Assembly (NCBI GenBank): GCA_003176045.1
Contig: PSRM01000055.1
Span: 1-54,592 of the forward strand
From: Verrucomicrobiota bacterium
GTDB lineage: Bacteria > Verrucomicrobiota > Verrucomicrobiia > Limisphaerales > UBA8199
Length of the DNA stretch: 54,592 nucleotides
Reading direction: 5' to 3'
Shown: in pieces, positions 8,308-17,700 of the stretch
How the letters are laid out: each line of letters opens with the position of its first letter
Numbering within the stretch: the first letter of the stretch is position 1
Notes under the pieces: generated by a model
What the model saw: the letters and a program-made list of their open reading frames with translations, nothing else
Told to the model about the DNA's origin: nothing
Databases searched by the model: none
Position numbers and translations under genes: made by a program

Positions 8308-9177
8308 ATGACTACTTTAAACAAATTGGCTGGGTTGGTTGCGGTCGTGACGCTCTGCGCGACGGCGGCTCTGCACGCAGATGGAGTCTGGCTGATCTAC
8401 CCGGTGTCGCCGCCGCCTTCCGCGGGCCCGGGTACAGGCAACTACAACCTTAATCTCGGCGATAGCCTGAAGGTCTGGGACATCTCCGGCACCTACAGCG
8501 AAGACCTGCAAGGGATAGCCTTGGACTACACTATCGCTGTGGATCCCAGTGGGAAGTTCACGGGCCAAGGGAAAGCCACAATCAACGGCTTCGAAGGCTA
8601 CGACTTTACTGCGGATATGGATCTGGGCATAAGTGGGAGTATCAGCACGGCGGGAACTGTCACACGCGTAAATCTTACCCTCAAGATGAGCGGCCCGGGA
8701 ACATTCCAGGGTTATGACATCATGATGAAGGCAACCGCTAACGAGAAGGTCGAAGTGGACTCCGCCAACCTCCAACTTATTGGGACGGTCAGCGGCAATG
8801 TGACCGTCTCTGTTCCTGCTCTGCACAAATCGCGCAGCGCTTCCATCCCGCGCACGGACAGCCAGGATACTCTGCCCAGCGGCGTGACTGGCGATTGGGC
8901 GCTCGCCCTAAATGTGACCAATAGCCTGAATAAGTATGGTGGTTCCGGCTCAGCGCAGGTTTCCAGTGGCACCATGCCACTCCTGCTCACGGGCACTTAT
9001 ACCCCTAAAACCGGCTTGTCGAAAATCACGCTTAAAGGGCAGGGGGCCTATCGTTCCTGCAATTTCAACGTGGGCGTCGCGTTCACCAATGTCGTGTCTG
9101 ATGTGAAGAGTCTAACTGGAAAAGTTCTGGGGCAATCGCTCAAGCTCACTTCAGACCCTGGTCCTGCGTATCCGTGA
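8308..9177 (+). CDS. secreted hypothetical protein
   Basis: 290 residues from ATG 8308, chosen because GGGAGG lies about 6 nt upstream; an in-frame ATG at 8287 has no such site. A clear Sec signal peptide (LAGLVAVVTLCATAALHADG) is followed by a Gly/Ser/Thr-rich mature part of alternating hydrophobic residues, as in all-beta secreted proteins. Patterns such as GTYSEDLQGIALDYTIAVDP and GKATINGFEGYDF repeat loosely (GSISTAGTVTRVNLTLKMSG, GTVSGNVTVSVP), suggesting repeated beta-strand units. I do not recognise the family. It is flanked by two copies of one palindromic element and probably transcribed alone. Confidence 0.8.
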   Translation: MTTLNKLAGLVAVVTLCATAALHADGVWLIYPVSPPPSAGPGTGNYNLNLGDSLKVWDISGTYSEDLQGIALDYTIAVDPSGKFTGQGKATINGFEGYDFTADMDLGISGSISTAGTVTRVNLTLKMSGPGTFQGYDIMMKATANEKVEVDSANLQLIGTVSGNVTVSVPALHKSRSASIPRTDSQDTLPSGVTGDWALALNVTNSLNKYGGSGSAQVSSGTMPLLLTGTYTPKTGLSKITLKGQGAYRSCNFNVGVAFTNVVSDVKSLTGKVLGQSLKLTSDPGPAYP

Positions 9178-9246
9178 AGTGCCTGGGAACTCGGGCATCC
9201 TGCCCGCGAGTGCAACTGGTTCCAGACACGCGAGTGTGAAATGATT

Positions 9247-9330
9247 GTAGCAGCCGAGGTAACGAGGCTCTAATTTTTTGTAACCTGCTCGTGTACAAGG
9301 ATTTCAGAGCCTCGTTTCGTCGGCTGCTAC
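9247..9330. repeat. GCCGAGGTAACGAG palindromic element, copy 2
   Basis: The left arm 9247-9271 (GTAGCAGCCGAGGTAACGAG plus GCTCT) and right arm 9306-9330 are reverse complements with two mismatches over 25 bp, with a 34-bp AT-rich loop. Same family as 8081-8193. Confidence 0.85.
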
Positions 9331-9356
9331 GTGGGTTTTGGATTTCTTCACAGCTT

Positions 9357-9474
9357 CGTAGGGATGACAGAGCAAATTGTTCTGTCGTCCCTACGGGACT
9401 TTTTACCATTGAATCGCTCCAACCCAGCGTTGAAATTGAAACGCTGGGCTATTGTCCGCCGTCCCTCCGGGACT
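9357..9474. repeat. composite element with three hairpins
   Basis: Three consecutive stems: CGTAGGGATGACAGA / TCTGTCGTCCCTACG (9357-9395), CCCAGCGTT / AACGCTGGG (9423-9448), and GTCCCTCCGGGAC (about 9461-9473). The same arrangement of a GTCCC-CGGGAC stem next to a CCCA-CGC...GCG-TGGG stem recurs at 46518-46598, so this is a dispersed family. Confidence 0.8.
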
Positions 9475-9582
9475 ATGAAAATGGGCGCCATCAAATCCTA
9501 GCGGCGTTGGGCAAGATCCCGGCGCTCCCAGGTGATGCTTCCTGGTCTTGATGAATCCAAAACCTTTTGCCAGGATAGAATT

Positions 9583-10893
9583 GTGAAAGCGTCCTTGCGC
9601 CCGGCTATTGGTTTCTTGGTGGTTTTGGCGACAGTGGGTGCGATTGTTCTCCTGGTGACACGTTCTTCACCGCAACCGCCCCGGACAACGAAGCCCGCAG
9701 GCGCTGAGCTGGCGAGCAACCATCCGTCCGAGGCAGTGCTCGCAAATCCCTCGCTGCGAACGACGCCCACTAAGACCTCGGGACCTCGGCAAATTCCTCA
9801 GCAGCAGGCAAACTCGACCAATGCCCCTCTCATATCGCGCCTCTTAGACACTTCCCTGGCGTTGAAGGCTCGCCGCCAGGCAGCTCGGGAGTTGGCCCGC
9901 ATCGGCTCGGACGAAGCCATCTCTGCGCTCACAAATGCTCTGGCGCAGGGCCCGCCCTATCTTAAAGCCGCCATCGCTGAGGCTCTGGCAGAAAGTCCGC
10001 ATCCTGCGGCGAAGGACCTCGTTTTGGGCGTGCTCAACGGGTCCGATGAAACAGCAGCTCGCGGCGCCATTCGCGGCCTGGGCTTGCGTGGGGACGCCGC
10101 GTCGGCGCAGGTTCTGGAGCAAACACTTTTCGATCCAGACAAGCCCGAAAGTCTGCGCACCGAAGCGGCACTTGCCATTGGCGACATCCGGCAACCTTCT
10201 GCCATGGACACGCTCACCCGCGCAATCAACGAACTCCAGGATGATACAATCGCCGAGAACGTCCTTCATGCCGTGGGCAAACGTCCTTTCACAGAGACGG
10301 AGGGCTTTTTCCGCGCGTATCTTGAATCGCCAAGCCCATCACCCGAACTCAAAGCGGCTGCCCTCGAAAGCTTGAACTCAGCGGAAGGTGATCCGAGCAA
10401 GTTTCTGCTCGGTTACACGCGGGACACGGACCCGCAATTGCGCGCCGCTGCTGCCTGGGCCCTGGTCGGAGCGGATAGCACCCAAGACCTGGCCCCTCAA
10501 CTGATCGAATCTATCAAGTCAGAGCCTGAGGCTGAGATTCGCGCGCGCCTGTACCAGGCGCTGGCCAATCAGAACACCGTTGATACCGCTGCCGTGCTCG
10601 ACCTGGCCCAAAAAGAATCAGATCCCTCCGCGAGGCTTGCTGGACTGAACGCGCTTGCAGCCGCCTGCCGCTCCCATCCCAATCCGGAACTCTCGGCCTA
10701 CTTCAACCAAAACGCCGTGCCCGAACTCACCAAAGACGCACTGAACGGCGGCGATTCGCAAACTCGACTGGGTTCCGTTATTGCGCTACGCCGGGCTGGA
10801 ACTTCCGAGGCGGACGCCGCCCTGGCCCAAATCGCCGCTCAATCCAACGACCCACGGGTGGTCGAGGCTACTCGAATTCGCGCGCGTAGATAA
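9583..10893 (+). CDS. membrane-anchored HEAT-repeat protein
   Basis: About 436 residues from GTG 9583, preferred because AGGATAG lies 5-8 nt upstream; starts at 9532/9535 would add 16-17 residues. A single N-terminal TM/signal-anchor (about 7-24, IGFLVVLATVGAIVLLVT) is followed by a Pro/Thr-rich linker. From about residue 80 to the end there is an alpha-alpha repeat array: RQAARELARIGSDEAISALT, then KAAIAEALAESPHPAAKDLV, ARGAIRGLGLRGDAASAQVL, LRTEAALAIGDIRQPSAMDT and RAAAAWALVGADSTQDLAPQ, typical HEAT/PBS-lyase-like units of about 30 residues. Such arrays are usually protein-binding scaffolds; no catalytic motif is visible. The partner is unknown. It precedes the DUF1549 gene by 213 bp including a palindrome. 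Confidence 0.82.
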   Translation: MKASLRPAIGFLVVLATVGAIVLLVTRSSPQPPRTTKPAGAELASNHPSEAVLANPSLRTTPTKTSGPRQIPQQQANSTNAPLISRLLDTSLALKARRQAARELARIGSDEAISALTNALAQGPPYLKAAIAEALAESPHPAAKDLVLGVLNGSDETAARGAIRGLGLRGDAASAQVLEQTLFDPDKPESLRTEAALAIGDIRQPSAMDTLTRAINELQDDTIAENVLHAVGKRPFTETEGFFRAYLESPSPSPELKAAALESLNSAEGDPSKFLLGYTRDTDPQLRAAAAWALVGADSTQDLAPQLIESIKSEPEAEIRARLYQALANQNTVDTAAVLDLAQKESDPSARLAGLNALAAACRSHPNPELSAYFNQNAVPELTKDALNGGDSQTRLGSVIALRRAGTSEADAALAQIAAQSNDPRVVEATRIRARR

Positions 10894-10964
10894 TCGTCCT
10901 GGGACAGCCGGCAGATTATCTCTTCTTTGATGTTTAGCGGTGAGGCCTTACTGATCGCTGCTTC

Positions 10965-11034
10965 GGAGCGCCGAATTCCATTTCGGCGCGAACCTGCAGG
11001 ATTCCCGACGCGCCGAAATGGAGTTCGGCGCTCC
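10965..11034. repeat. palindrome with 26-bp arms
   Basis: Arms 10965-10990 (GGAGCGCCGAATTCCATTTC...) and 11009-11034 are reverse complements with one mismatch (AATT versus ACTC region), loop 18 bp. It lies just upstream of the DUF1549 gene. The longer in-frame extension of that gene (to 10927) would translate this palindrome, a reason to reject the longer start. Confidence 0.88.
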
Positions 11035-11106
11035 TTGATTTGCCGGGTCAGCGAGAGGAAAAAGCGGGCTGGCATAGGCTCCCCGGGAGTTGTAAGATCA
11101 ATTCCA

Positions 11107-13107
11107 ATGGCGCTTCAATCCAAACCTACGCAAGTCAACCCAGATTGCGAGAAGTTCAAGGTTCGAGGTTCGAGGCTCAGGGTTCAAGCTTCAGTTTTGG
11201 CGTTCGTTTTTTTGGCCCTCGGATTTTCAACTCGCGCTGCCCTCACTCCCGAGCAGATCAAGTCCCTTCCGCCGCCTGCCGCAGAAAAGGTTGTCTTCGC
11301 CCGTGACATTAAGCCTATCTTCGAGTCCTCATGCATCAAATGTCACGCGCGGGGTCGCTCAAAAGGCGGGTTACAACTCGATACCCGTGCCACACTGTTG
11401 CATGGGGGTGACAGCGGCCCGGCAGTCGTTCCCGGAAAAAGCCAACAAAGCCTGCTCATTGAACTGGTTTCCGGTCTTGATCCCGACAACGTCATGCCCA
11501 AAAAGGGGACCCGGCTCACTCCGACGCAAGTAGGCCTGTTGCGCGCGTGGATAGACAGCGGCCTTCAATGGGATCCTAAGATCACCTTCGCCCGGCCCGC
11601 TCCTCTAAACCTCACTCCTCACTTACCGAAGCAGAAAGTCTCGCTCAACAGCAAGATCAATCCGATTGATCAGCTCCTGAAGCCGTACTTTGAAAAGACC
11701 AAATTCAAATCGCCGCAAGTCGTCGAGGACCATGTCTTTGCTCGGCGCGCTTATCTGGATGTGATTGGCCTGCTGCCGACGACTCCAGAACTGGATGCGT
11801 TCGTGACCCAGCCCGCCCGGGCCAGCGCCTCGACGCTCCCCGTTCGGGCCACGCTTGTTCATCACCTGCTCTCCGAGAACGCGCCCTACACTGAGAACTG
11901 GCTCTCCTTCTGGAACGATCTGCTCCGAAACGATTACCGTGGAACCGGCTACATAGATGGCGGACGCAAGCAGATCAGCAAATGGCTCTACTCAGTCCTG
12001 AACACAAACCTGGCTTATGATCAATTTGTTTCCCGTCTCGTTAATCCTACACCCGAATGTGAAGGCTTCGTGAAGGGCATCGTGTGGCGGGGAACCGTGA
12101 ACGCCAGTCAATCGCCGTCGATGCAGGCTGCCCAGAACGTCTCTCAAATCTTCATGGGGGTGAACCTCAAGTGCGCCTCCTGCCACGACAGCTTCATTAA
12201 CGATTGGCGACTCGTGGATTCCTACGGTCTTGCAAGCGTCTATGGTGATGGCGCGCTTGAGATGTTTCTGTGCGATAAGCCCACTGGCCAAAAGGCAATG
12301 GCCACATTCATTTATCCTGAACTGGGCGAGATGGATCCAAAGGCCGACAGATCTGCACGACTGAAACGGGTGGCTGAAATAATGACCGGTCCGAAAGATG
12401 GGCGGCTGTCCCGCACGATCGTGAATCGCCTCTGGGCACGATTTTTTGGACGTGGCCTTATTGAACCTGTGGACGACATGGAGCAGGTTGCCTGGAACCA
12501 GGACCTGCTCGATTGGCTCGCCGAGGACCTGGTGGCCAACCATTATGATCTCAAAAAAACCATTGAAAGGATTCTCACCTCCCGCGCCTACCAACTCCCG
12601 TCCGTGGACCTGGGAGAAACAACTCCTAAAGATTTCGTTTTCCGTGGACCTGGTATCCGGCGTATGTCCGCCGAGCAATTCAGAGATGCTATCGGCCAGA
12701 TCACAGAGGTTTGGTTCGCAAAGAATGAGATTTCATCGGCCACAAATCAGCAGGCAAGGGCTGCGCTGGCACCAGCCGACCCGCTGACAACCGCGCTCGG
12801 ACGCCCCAACCGTGAACAGGTGCTCACCACCCGCGCCAGCGCCGCGACGACTTTGCAGGCGCTGGAACTGACCAATGGCGAAACGCTTGCCAAAATCCTC
12901 CACAAAGGCGCTGCCAATCTGGCGTCCTCTTCGCTTGCTCCCGATGAATTGGTCGAGCAGCTCTACCGGCAGAGCCTTGGACGCCATCCCAGTGCAGTTG
13001 AAAAGTCGCTCGCCAGAGATCTTCTGGGCGATCCTGTCCACAAGGAAGGAGTGGAAGACCTCCTATGGGCAATCGTCATGTTGCCTGACTTCCAATTGAT
13101 TTACTAA
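11107..13107 (+). CDS. DUF1549/DUF1553 protein with cytochrome c-like domain
   Basis: 666 residues from ATG 11107. Signal peptide core SVLAFVFLALGFSTRAA. A planctomycete cytochrome c-like domain (PSCyt1 type) follows, with heme motif CIKCH (76-80) and the typical GLQLDTRATLLHGGDSGPAV...MPKKGTRLTPTQV...LRAWIDSGLQW. Then DUF1549 (DHVFARRAYLDVIGLLPTTP, then YDQFVSRLVNP) with a second CASCH (356-360), and DUF1553 (RTIVNRLWARFFGRGLIEP to DLLWAIVMLPDFQLIY). These proteins are secreted and nearly always encoded beside a DUF1501 gene, as here; a role in extracellular polymer degradation is often suggested but not proven. Residues about 16-28 (EKFKVRGSRLRVQ) are encoded by a GTTCGAG heptamer tract (11152-11189). 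The ATG is 60 codons inside a longer frame that begins in a palindrome. Confidence 0.92.
   Translation: MALQSKPTQVNPDCEKFKVRGSRLRVQASVLAFVFLALGFSTRAALTPEQIKSLPPPAAEKVVFARDIKPIFESSCIKCHARGRSKGGLQLDTRATLLHGGDSGPAVVPGKSQQSLLIELVSGLDPDNVMPKKGTRLTPTQVGLLRAWIDSGLQWDPKITFARPAPLNLTPHLPKQKVSLNSKINPIDQLLKPYFEKTKFKSPQVVEDHVFARRAYLDVIGLLPTTPELDAFVTQPARASASTLPVRATLVHHLLSENAPYTENWLSFWNDLLRNDYRGTGYIDGGRKQISKWLYSVLNTNLAYDQFVSRLVNPTPECEGFVKGIVWRGTVNASQSPSMQAAQNVSQIFMGVNLKCASCHDSFINDWRLVDSYGLASVYGDGALEMFLCDKPTGQKAMATFIYPELGEMDPKADRSARLKRVAEIMTGPKDGRLSRTIVNRLWARFFGRGLIEPVDDMEQVAWNQDLLDWLAEDLVANHYDLKKTIERILTSRAYQLPSVDLGETTPKDFVFRGPGIRRMSAEQFRDAIGQITEVWFAKNEISSATNQQARAALAPADPLTTALGRPNREQVLTTRASAATTLQALELTNGETLAKILHKGAANLASSSLAPDELVEQLYRQSLGRHPSAVEKSLARDLLGDPVHKEGVEDLLWAIVMLPDFQLIY
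11152..11189. repeat. GTTCGAG heptamer tract inside the DUF1549 gene
   Basis: Imperfect tandem GTTCAAG/GTTCGAG units lie between the ATG and the signal-peptide core. They encode the basic n-region of the signal peptide. Confidence 0.75.
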
Positions 13108-13179
13108 ACGTAAGAGAAGAGATTAAACACGATGAACAACGATGAGCCAATCACGGCGGAGCGGCCACCGGAGCGCGGA

Positions 13180-13199
13180 TGTTTGGTGTTTGGTGTTTG
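13180..13199. repeat. TGTTTGG heptamer tract
   Basis: About three copies of TGTTTGG immediately upstream of the DUF1501 start. A 12-codon in-frame extension (from 13179) would translate it as MFGVWCL, which I consider artefactual. Confidence 0.7.
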
Positions 13200-13214
13200 C
13201 GGCTTCCTGTCCTT

Positions 13215-14717
13215 ATGAACACGCCTCCGTCTCTCTCCCGACGCGATTTCATTCGCACGGCCGGCGCTGCGACCCTTTCCGCACTAGCGGCCGGTTACCC
13301 GCGCCAACTCCTGGCCGAAGAGGGTAAACTCGATAAACCCAAGCCAACCGCCGACTCTGTCATCGTCCTTTGGATGGCCGGCGGTATGGCCCATACCGAG
13401 ACGTTTGATCCCAAGCATTATGTGCCCTTCGAGAAAGGGATTGCCCCCAGCGATTTCCTGAGCACTTTTCCGAGCATTGATACCAGCGTGGACAACATCA
13501 AGTTTTCCGAGGGCCTGGAAAAACTCGCTCGCGTGATGGACCGCGGTACGCTTATCCGGACTTACACTGCTGGCGACCTGGGATTTATCCTGCACTCGCG
13601 ACATCAGTTTCATTGGCACACAGGCTATGCACCGCCCCAGACGGTGGCGGCGCCTCACTTGGGCGCGGTGATCGCCCGCACCCTGGGGCCGCTCAATCCG
13701 GTAATGCCGGCTTTTATAAATATCGGCCAGCGCTTTGATGTGGGCGAAAGCGAGGAAGTGAAAGCCTTCACTACAGCGGGATTCCTGGGCAGCGAATACG
13801 GCCCTTTCAATATTCCTTTTCCAGATGAAGCGGCTGATAGCGTCCGGCCACCCGGCGGCATGACGCCCGCCCGATTTCAAAATCGCGACAAGTTTTACAA
13901 GAAGCTTCTGGGCGCGAGCCCGATCTCCGAACACGGCAGCAGCTATCAAAAGGATTCGCTGGTCCGCTCGCTCGACAATGCTTATCGCCTGCTTGATTCA
14001 CCCGCGGCGAAGGCGTTCGATTTAACGTTGGAGCCCCTGGAGAACATTCGAAAGTATGTTCCCGAGTACGAACCGGGCCGCCGCTTCAATGCCAAGCAAG
14101 ACCGGTTCGGCGCGAAGTACGAAGAGCAAATGATTGGTCGTTTTGGGCTCGGCTGCCTGCTGGCTCGCCGCCTGGTCGAAAACGGCGCCCGTTACATCGA
14201 GGTCACTACCGAATACATTCCGTTCCTGAATTGGGACACGCACGAGAACGGCCATACACGCGCGGCGGCCATGAAACGCCAAATTGATTCTCCAGTTTCA
14301 CAGTTAATTCTCGATTTGGAAGAGCGCGGACTATTGAACCGCACGCTCATCGTCCTGGCCAGTGAGTTCAGCCGCGATGCATTGATCGAGGGCCGGCCTG
14401 ACAAAAAAGTGAAAGACCAGGTCGAAGTGCCCGACAAAATCCAGGATATGAAATTCTACGGCATGCACCGGCACTTTACAGATGCCGGCTGCGTCCTGCT
14501 CTTCGGCGGCGGTGTCAAACGGGGCTACCTCTATGGCCGTACTGCCGATGAGCGTCCGTGCAAGACTTTAGAAAAGCGAGTCGTGATCGAAGACCTGCAT
14601 GCCTCGATTTATCACGCCGTTGGCATTTCGCCGCGTCTCTCCTACGAAATCGAAAAACGCCCGTTCTACGTGACCCGCGACGGAAAAGGGCAGCCGATGC
14701 TCGATTTGTTCGCTTAG
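13215..14717 (+). CDS. DUF1501 protein, Tat-exported
   Basis: 500 residues from ATG 13215. The N-terminus has a twin-arginine motif, SRRDFIRTAG (residues 8-17), then a hydrophobic stretch AATLSALAAG, so the folded protein is probably exported by Tat. DUF1501 proteins have an alkaline-phosphatase/sulfatase-like fold. Seen here: VILWMAGGMAHTETFDPK-type start (residue 36 on), HRHFTDAG and LFGGGVKRGYLYGRTADE. It is 107 bp downstream of the DUF1549/DUF1553 gene, the standard gene pair, and the two probably work together outside the cytoplasm on an unknown substrate. Its stop is 6 bp from the stop of the convergent giant gene. Confidence 0.93.
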   Translation: MNTPPSLSRRDFIRTAGAATLSALAAGYPRQLLAEEGKLDKPKPTADSVIVLWMAGGMAHTETFDPKHYVPFEKGIAPSDFLSTFPSIDTSVDNIKFSEGLEKLARVMDRGTLIRTYTAGDLGFILHSRHQFHWHTGYAPPQTVAAPHLGAVIARTLGPLNPVMPAFINIGQRFDVGESEEVKAFTTAGFLGSEYGPFNIPFPDEAADSVRPPGGMTPARFQNRDKFYKKLLGASPISEHGSSYQKDSLVRSLDNAYRLLDSPAAKAFDLTLEPLENIRKYVPEYEPGRRFNAKQDRFGAKYEEQMIGRFGLGCLLARRLVENGARYIEVTTEYIPFLNWDTHENGHTRAAAMKRQIDSPVSQLILDLEERGLLNRTLIVLASEFSRDALIEGRPDKKVKDQVEVPDKIQDMKFYGMHRHFTDAGCVLLFGGGVKRGYLYGRTADERPCKTLEKRVVIEDLHASIYHAVGISPRLSYEIEKRPFYVTRDGKGQPMLDLFA

Positions 14718-14723
14718 GCTAAG

Positions 14724-17700
14724 TCATGGTTCCACCCGCACCCGGTAAAACGACGCGCGACCGGAAGCGTTGGTGTCAGTGAAGGTGCTGGTCGGAGACT
14801 GGCCGATGATGTTGCTGCTGACTACGGAGAATGCAGGCACAGGGCCGAGATTGGTGCTCCGCTCCAGGGAATAGGAACGATTGGTGACGCTCGTCCAGGT
14901 CAGCGTCACGGCTGCCGGCACACGCTGCGGGTTTTGGAGAACGATGGGTGGTGGGCTGGCGGAAGGTGAACCGACCCGATAAAAGGCGCGGCCACTGCCA
15001 GATGGCAGTGCGTCCCGGAAGATGGTGGTGAAGCCTTGGCTCGCAAGATTCGTGGCAATGGTGGTAAAGGACACGGGCGCGCCCAGCGATGACGCGCGCT
15101 GGACAAAGTAAGTGGACACAGGATCGCTGTTCCAACTGAGGAGCAGTCCGGCAGGCAATGGCGTCGGCGGCAAAAGCCGCAAAACGGAAGCGGCGTTAGT
15201 GGGGTTTGTCCCGGCAATCCACTCTTGCCAGTTATTCATGCCGTCGTGGTCAGGATCGGTGAAATCCGCCGAGCCGTCACTGGGGAAACCGTATTGCTGC
15301 AGCCAGGCGTAGGAAATAAGCGAGGTGGGCGATTGGTATTCGTATGCGCCGATGTCCACCGTTCCGCCGGCAATGCGCGGGTTGCCGTCCAGGTCTGTGC
15401 TGTTCGTCACGTAAGCATTTCTGCCTGAGTTGATACACGGCGAGGTGCTTTGGAGTCGCAGGTTGCCGCCGGCGAGGTTCAGGAAGAGCGGCACATTCGT
15501 TATATTACCAGACCCCGGAGGCAGCGGCGTCGTGCAGCAATAACGGAAGATGCTGTTCGAGTCATAGTTCCCATTCGTGTTGTAATACAAAATACAATTG
15601 TTGAGCGTAGCCTGATAGGCTCCGCCAAAGGAATTTGACGCCGAGTTGCCTGTCAGGGTGCAGTTGTTGAGCGTGGAGTAAGCAGCTCCGCCCCCCTGAC
15701 CATAAGTCGTGTAAAGCGCTGCCAGGTTGCCGGTCAGGGCGCAGTTGTTGAGCGTCGAGTTGGCAGCCCCGCCGCCGAGAGAATAAGCCAAATTGCTAAC
15801 CATGATGCAATTGTTCAGGGTGCTGGAGTCAGCCCCGCCACCGGATTGCCAGCACAAGTTACCCGTCAGGAAGCAGTTGATGAGCGTCGCATAGGAGGCC
15901 CCACCCCCTTCGCCATCGGAAAAGTTGGCGTTGAGGGTGCAGTTGGTCAGCGTGCCCGCGTAAGCGCCTCCTCCCATCCCGTAATAAGTCGTCACGAAGC
16001 TATAGTTGGCCGAGTTGTTCGACAACGAGCAATGGTTGAGCGTGGCCTGGAAAGCCCCGCCCCCAAAGCCGGCAACCTGATTGTTGGTGAGCACGCAATT
16101 GTTGAGCGTTCCCAGGTAAGCCCCACCCCCGTACTGGGCGGTGTTGCCCGCCAGCGTGCAATTGGTGAGCAGGCAAAAGTAAGCGCCGCCACCACTCTGG
16201 AAAGCCGCGTTGCCGGCCAGCACACAATTGGTGAGCAGGGCGTTTCGCGACTCTCCCCAGGCACCTCCGCCACACAGTTGCTTGTAGTAGTCCCCGTTTG
16301 TCTGCGTGGCGCCGCCGGTCAACGTAAATCCCGAAAGCACCGCGTTGTTGGTCAGATACACGCACCGCACGGCCGCAACGCCGTTGCTGATGCCGGGCAC
16401 CTGGTAGCCGGCAATGATCGTCGTTGACGGTCCATTGACGCTCTGAACGGTCACCACCTTGGTCACCGCCACGCGGTTGCTCATCCCATACACCGCTCGC
16501 GTCCCGGTCTGATAAACCCCATTGCTCACCAGCACCAGCGCCCCTGCAGTCGTCACCGCATCCACGGCGTCCTGGATTTTGGTTGCCGCGGTCGCCCAGG
16601 AGCTGTACGGCGCCAGCGGAAAGGCACTGGTCAACGCTACGTAGTACACCGGGTTGCTGACCACGTGGATTGTGAGCGTCGCGGCAACTCCCGCTGGGGA
16701 ACTCTCGTTGTAAGCGCGCAGCGTCACCGGGTAATTTCCTCCCGCCGCCCAGGCATGCGTCGCATAGACCCGGTTGCTGGCCAACGTCCCGTCACCAAAG
16801 TCCCAAACGGACGTGGTAGCCCGCCCCGTGATTGCGGCCTGCAGATTCACAGTAAATCCCACCGCCACGTTGGTGTAATCGGCGAGGATGGCCACGCTCA
16901 TGGCCCCCGTGATCGAGCCGCTCGAGTACTCGTCGCAGCCGATAGAGGGCGGATGCGCCCACGGCTCACTGTCAATATCCACGCCATTGGCGTAAGCCGA
17001 GCTGCCGGCTCCGCGGCAAGGCGACCCAACACTCAGGTGCCACGGGCTGGCCAACTGCGGGTCGGCACTGATGTTGTTCGTGCCGCGGGAGGGCAGGGGA
17101 GTGGTGCAGCAATAGTTGAGCGTGCTGCCCGGGTCATAGTTGCCGTCGGGCGCGGTGTTGTAATAGACGATGCAGTTGTCGAGCGTAGCGCTCCAGGCAC
17201 CGCCCCCGCTCCAAACGGCCGAGTTGCCAGTCAGGGTGCAGTTGTTGAGACGACCGGCGAAAGCTCCGCCGCCATAGTACGAGGCCGAATTGCCCGCCAA
17301 CGCGCAATTGTTGAGCGTGCTATTATCCACTGCGCCACCATCTTGAGCCCAGTTGCCCGTCAACACGCAGTTGTTGAGTGTGCAGCCGGAGGCGCCTCCA
17401 CCATATTGTTGGATAGCCGAGTTGCCGGTCAATGTGCAGTTATAAAGCGTGCTGCCACTGGCCCCACCGCCGGAGTAGATAGCTGAATTGCCTGTCAGGG
17501 CGCAATTGACCATGGTGCTCCCGCTGTCTCCGCCGCCGAACTCAGTGGCTGAGTTTCCTGTCAGCGTGCAGTTGGTAAGCGTCGCGTAGTAGGTTCCGCC
17601 GCCGTACTGGGCGGAGTTGCCCTTCAAAGTGCAATTCGTGAGCGCGCCATAAAAGACTCCGCCCCCGTACTGGGAGGCCGAGTTGCTTAGCACCATGCAG

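Larger units (their letters stand above)
9178..9582. other. spacer holding three palindromic repeats
   Basis: A 405-bp stretch without a supportable gene. It contains the palindromic element at 9247-9330, a second composite element at 9357-9474, and then about 100 bp of unique sequence that probably carries the promoter of the HEAT-repeat gene. Short reading frames here translate repeat sequence. Confidence 0.7.

Noticed and set aside
10927-11106. 60-codon extension of the DUF1549 protein
   Set aside because: It would translate a palindrome and place the signal peptide deep inside the protein; ATG 11107 gives a normal signal peptide.
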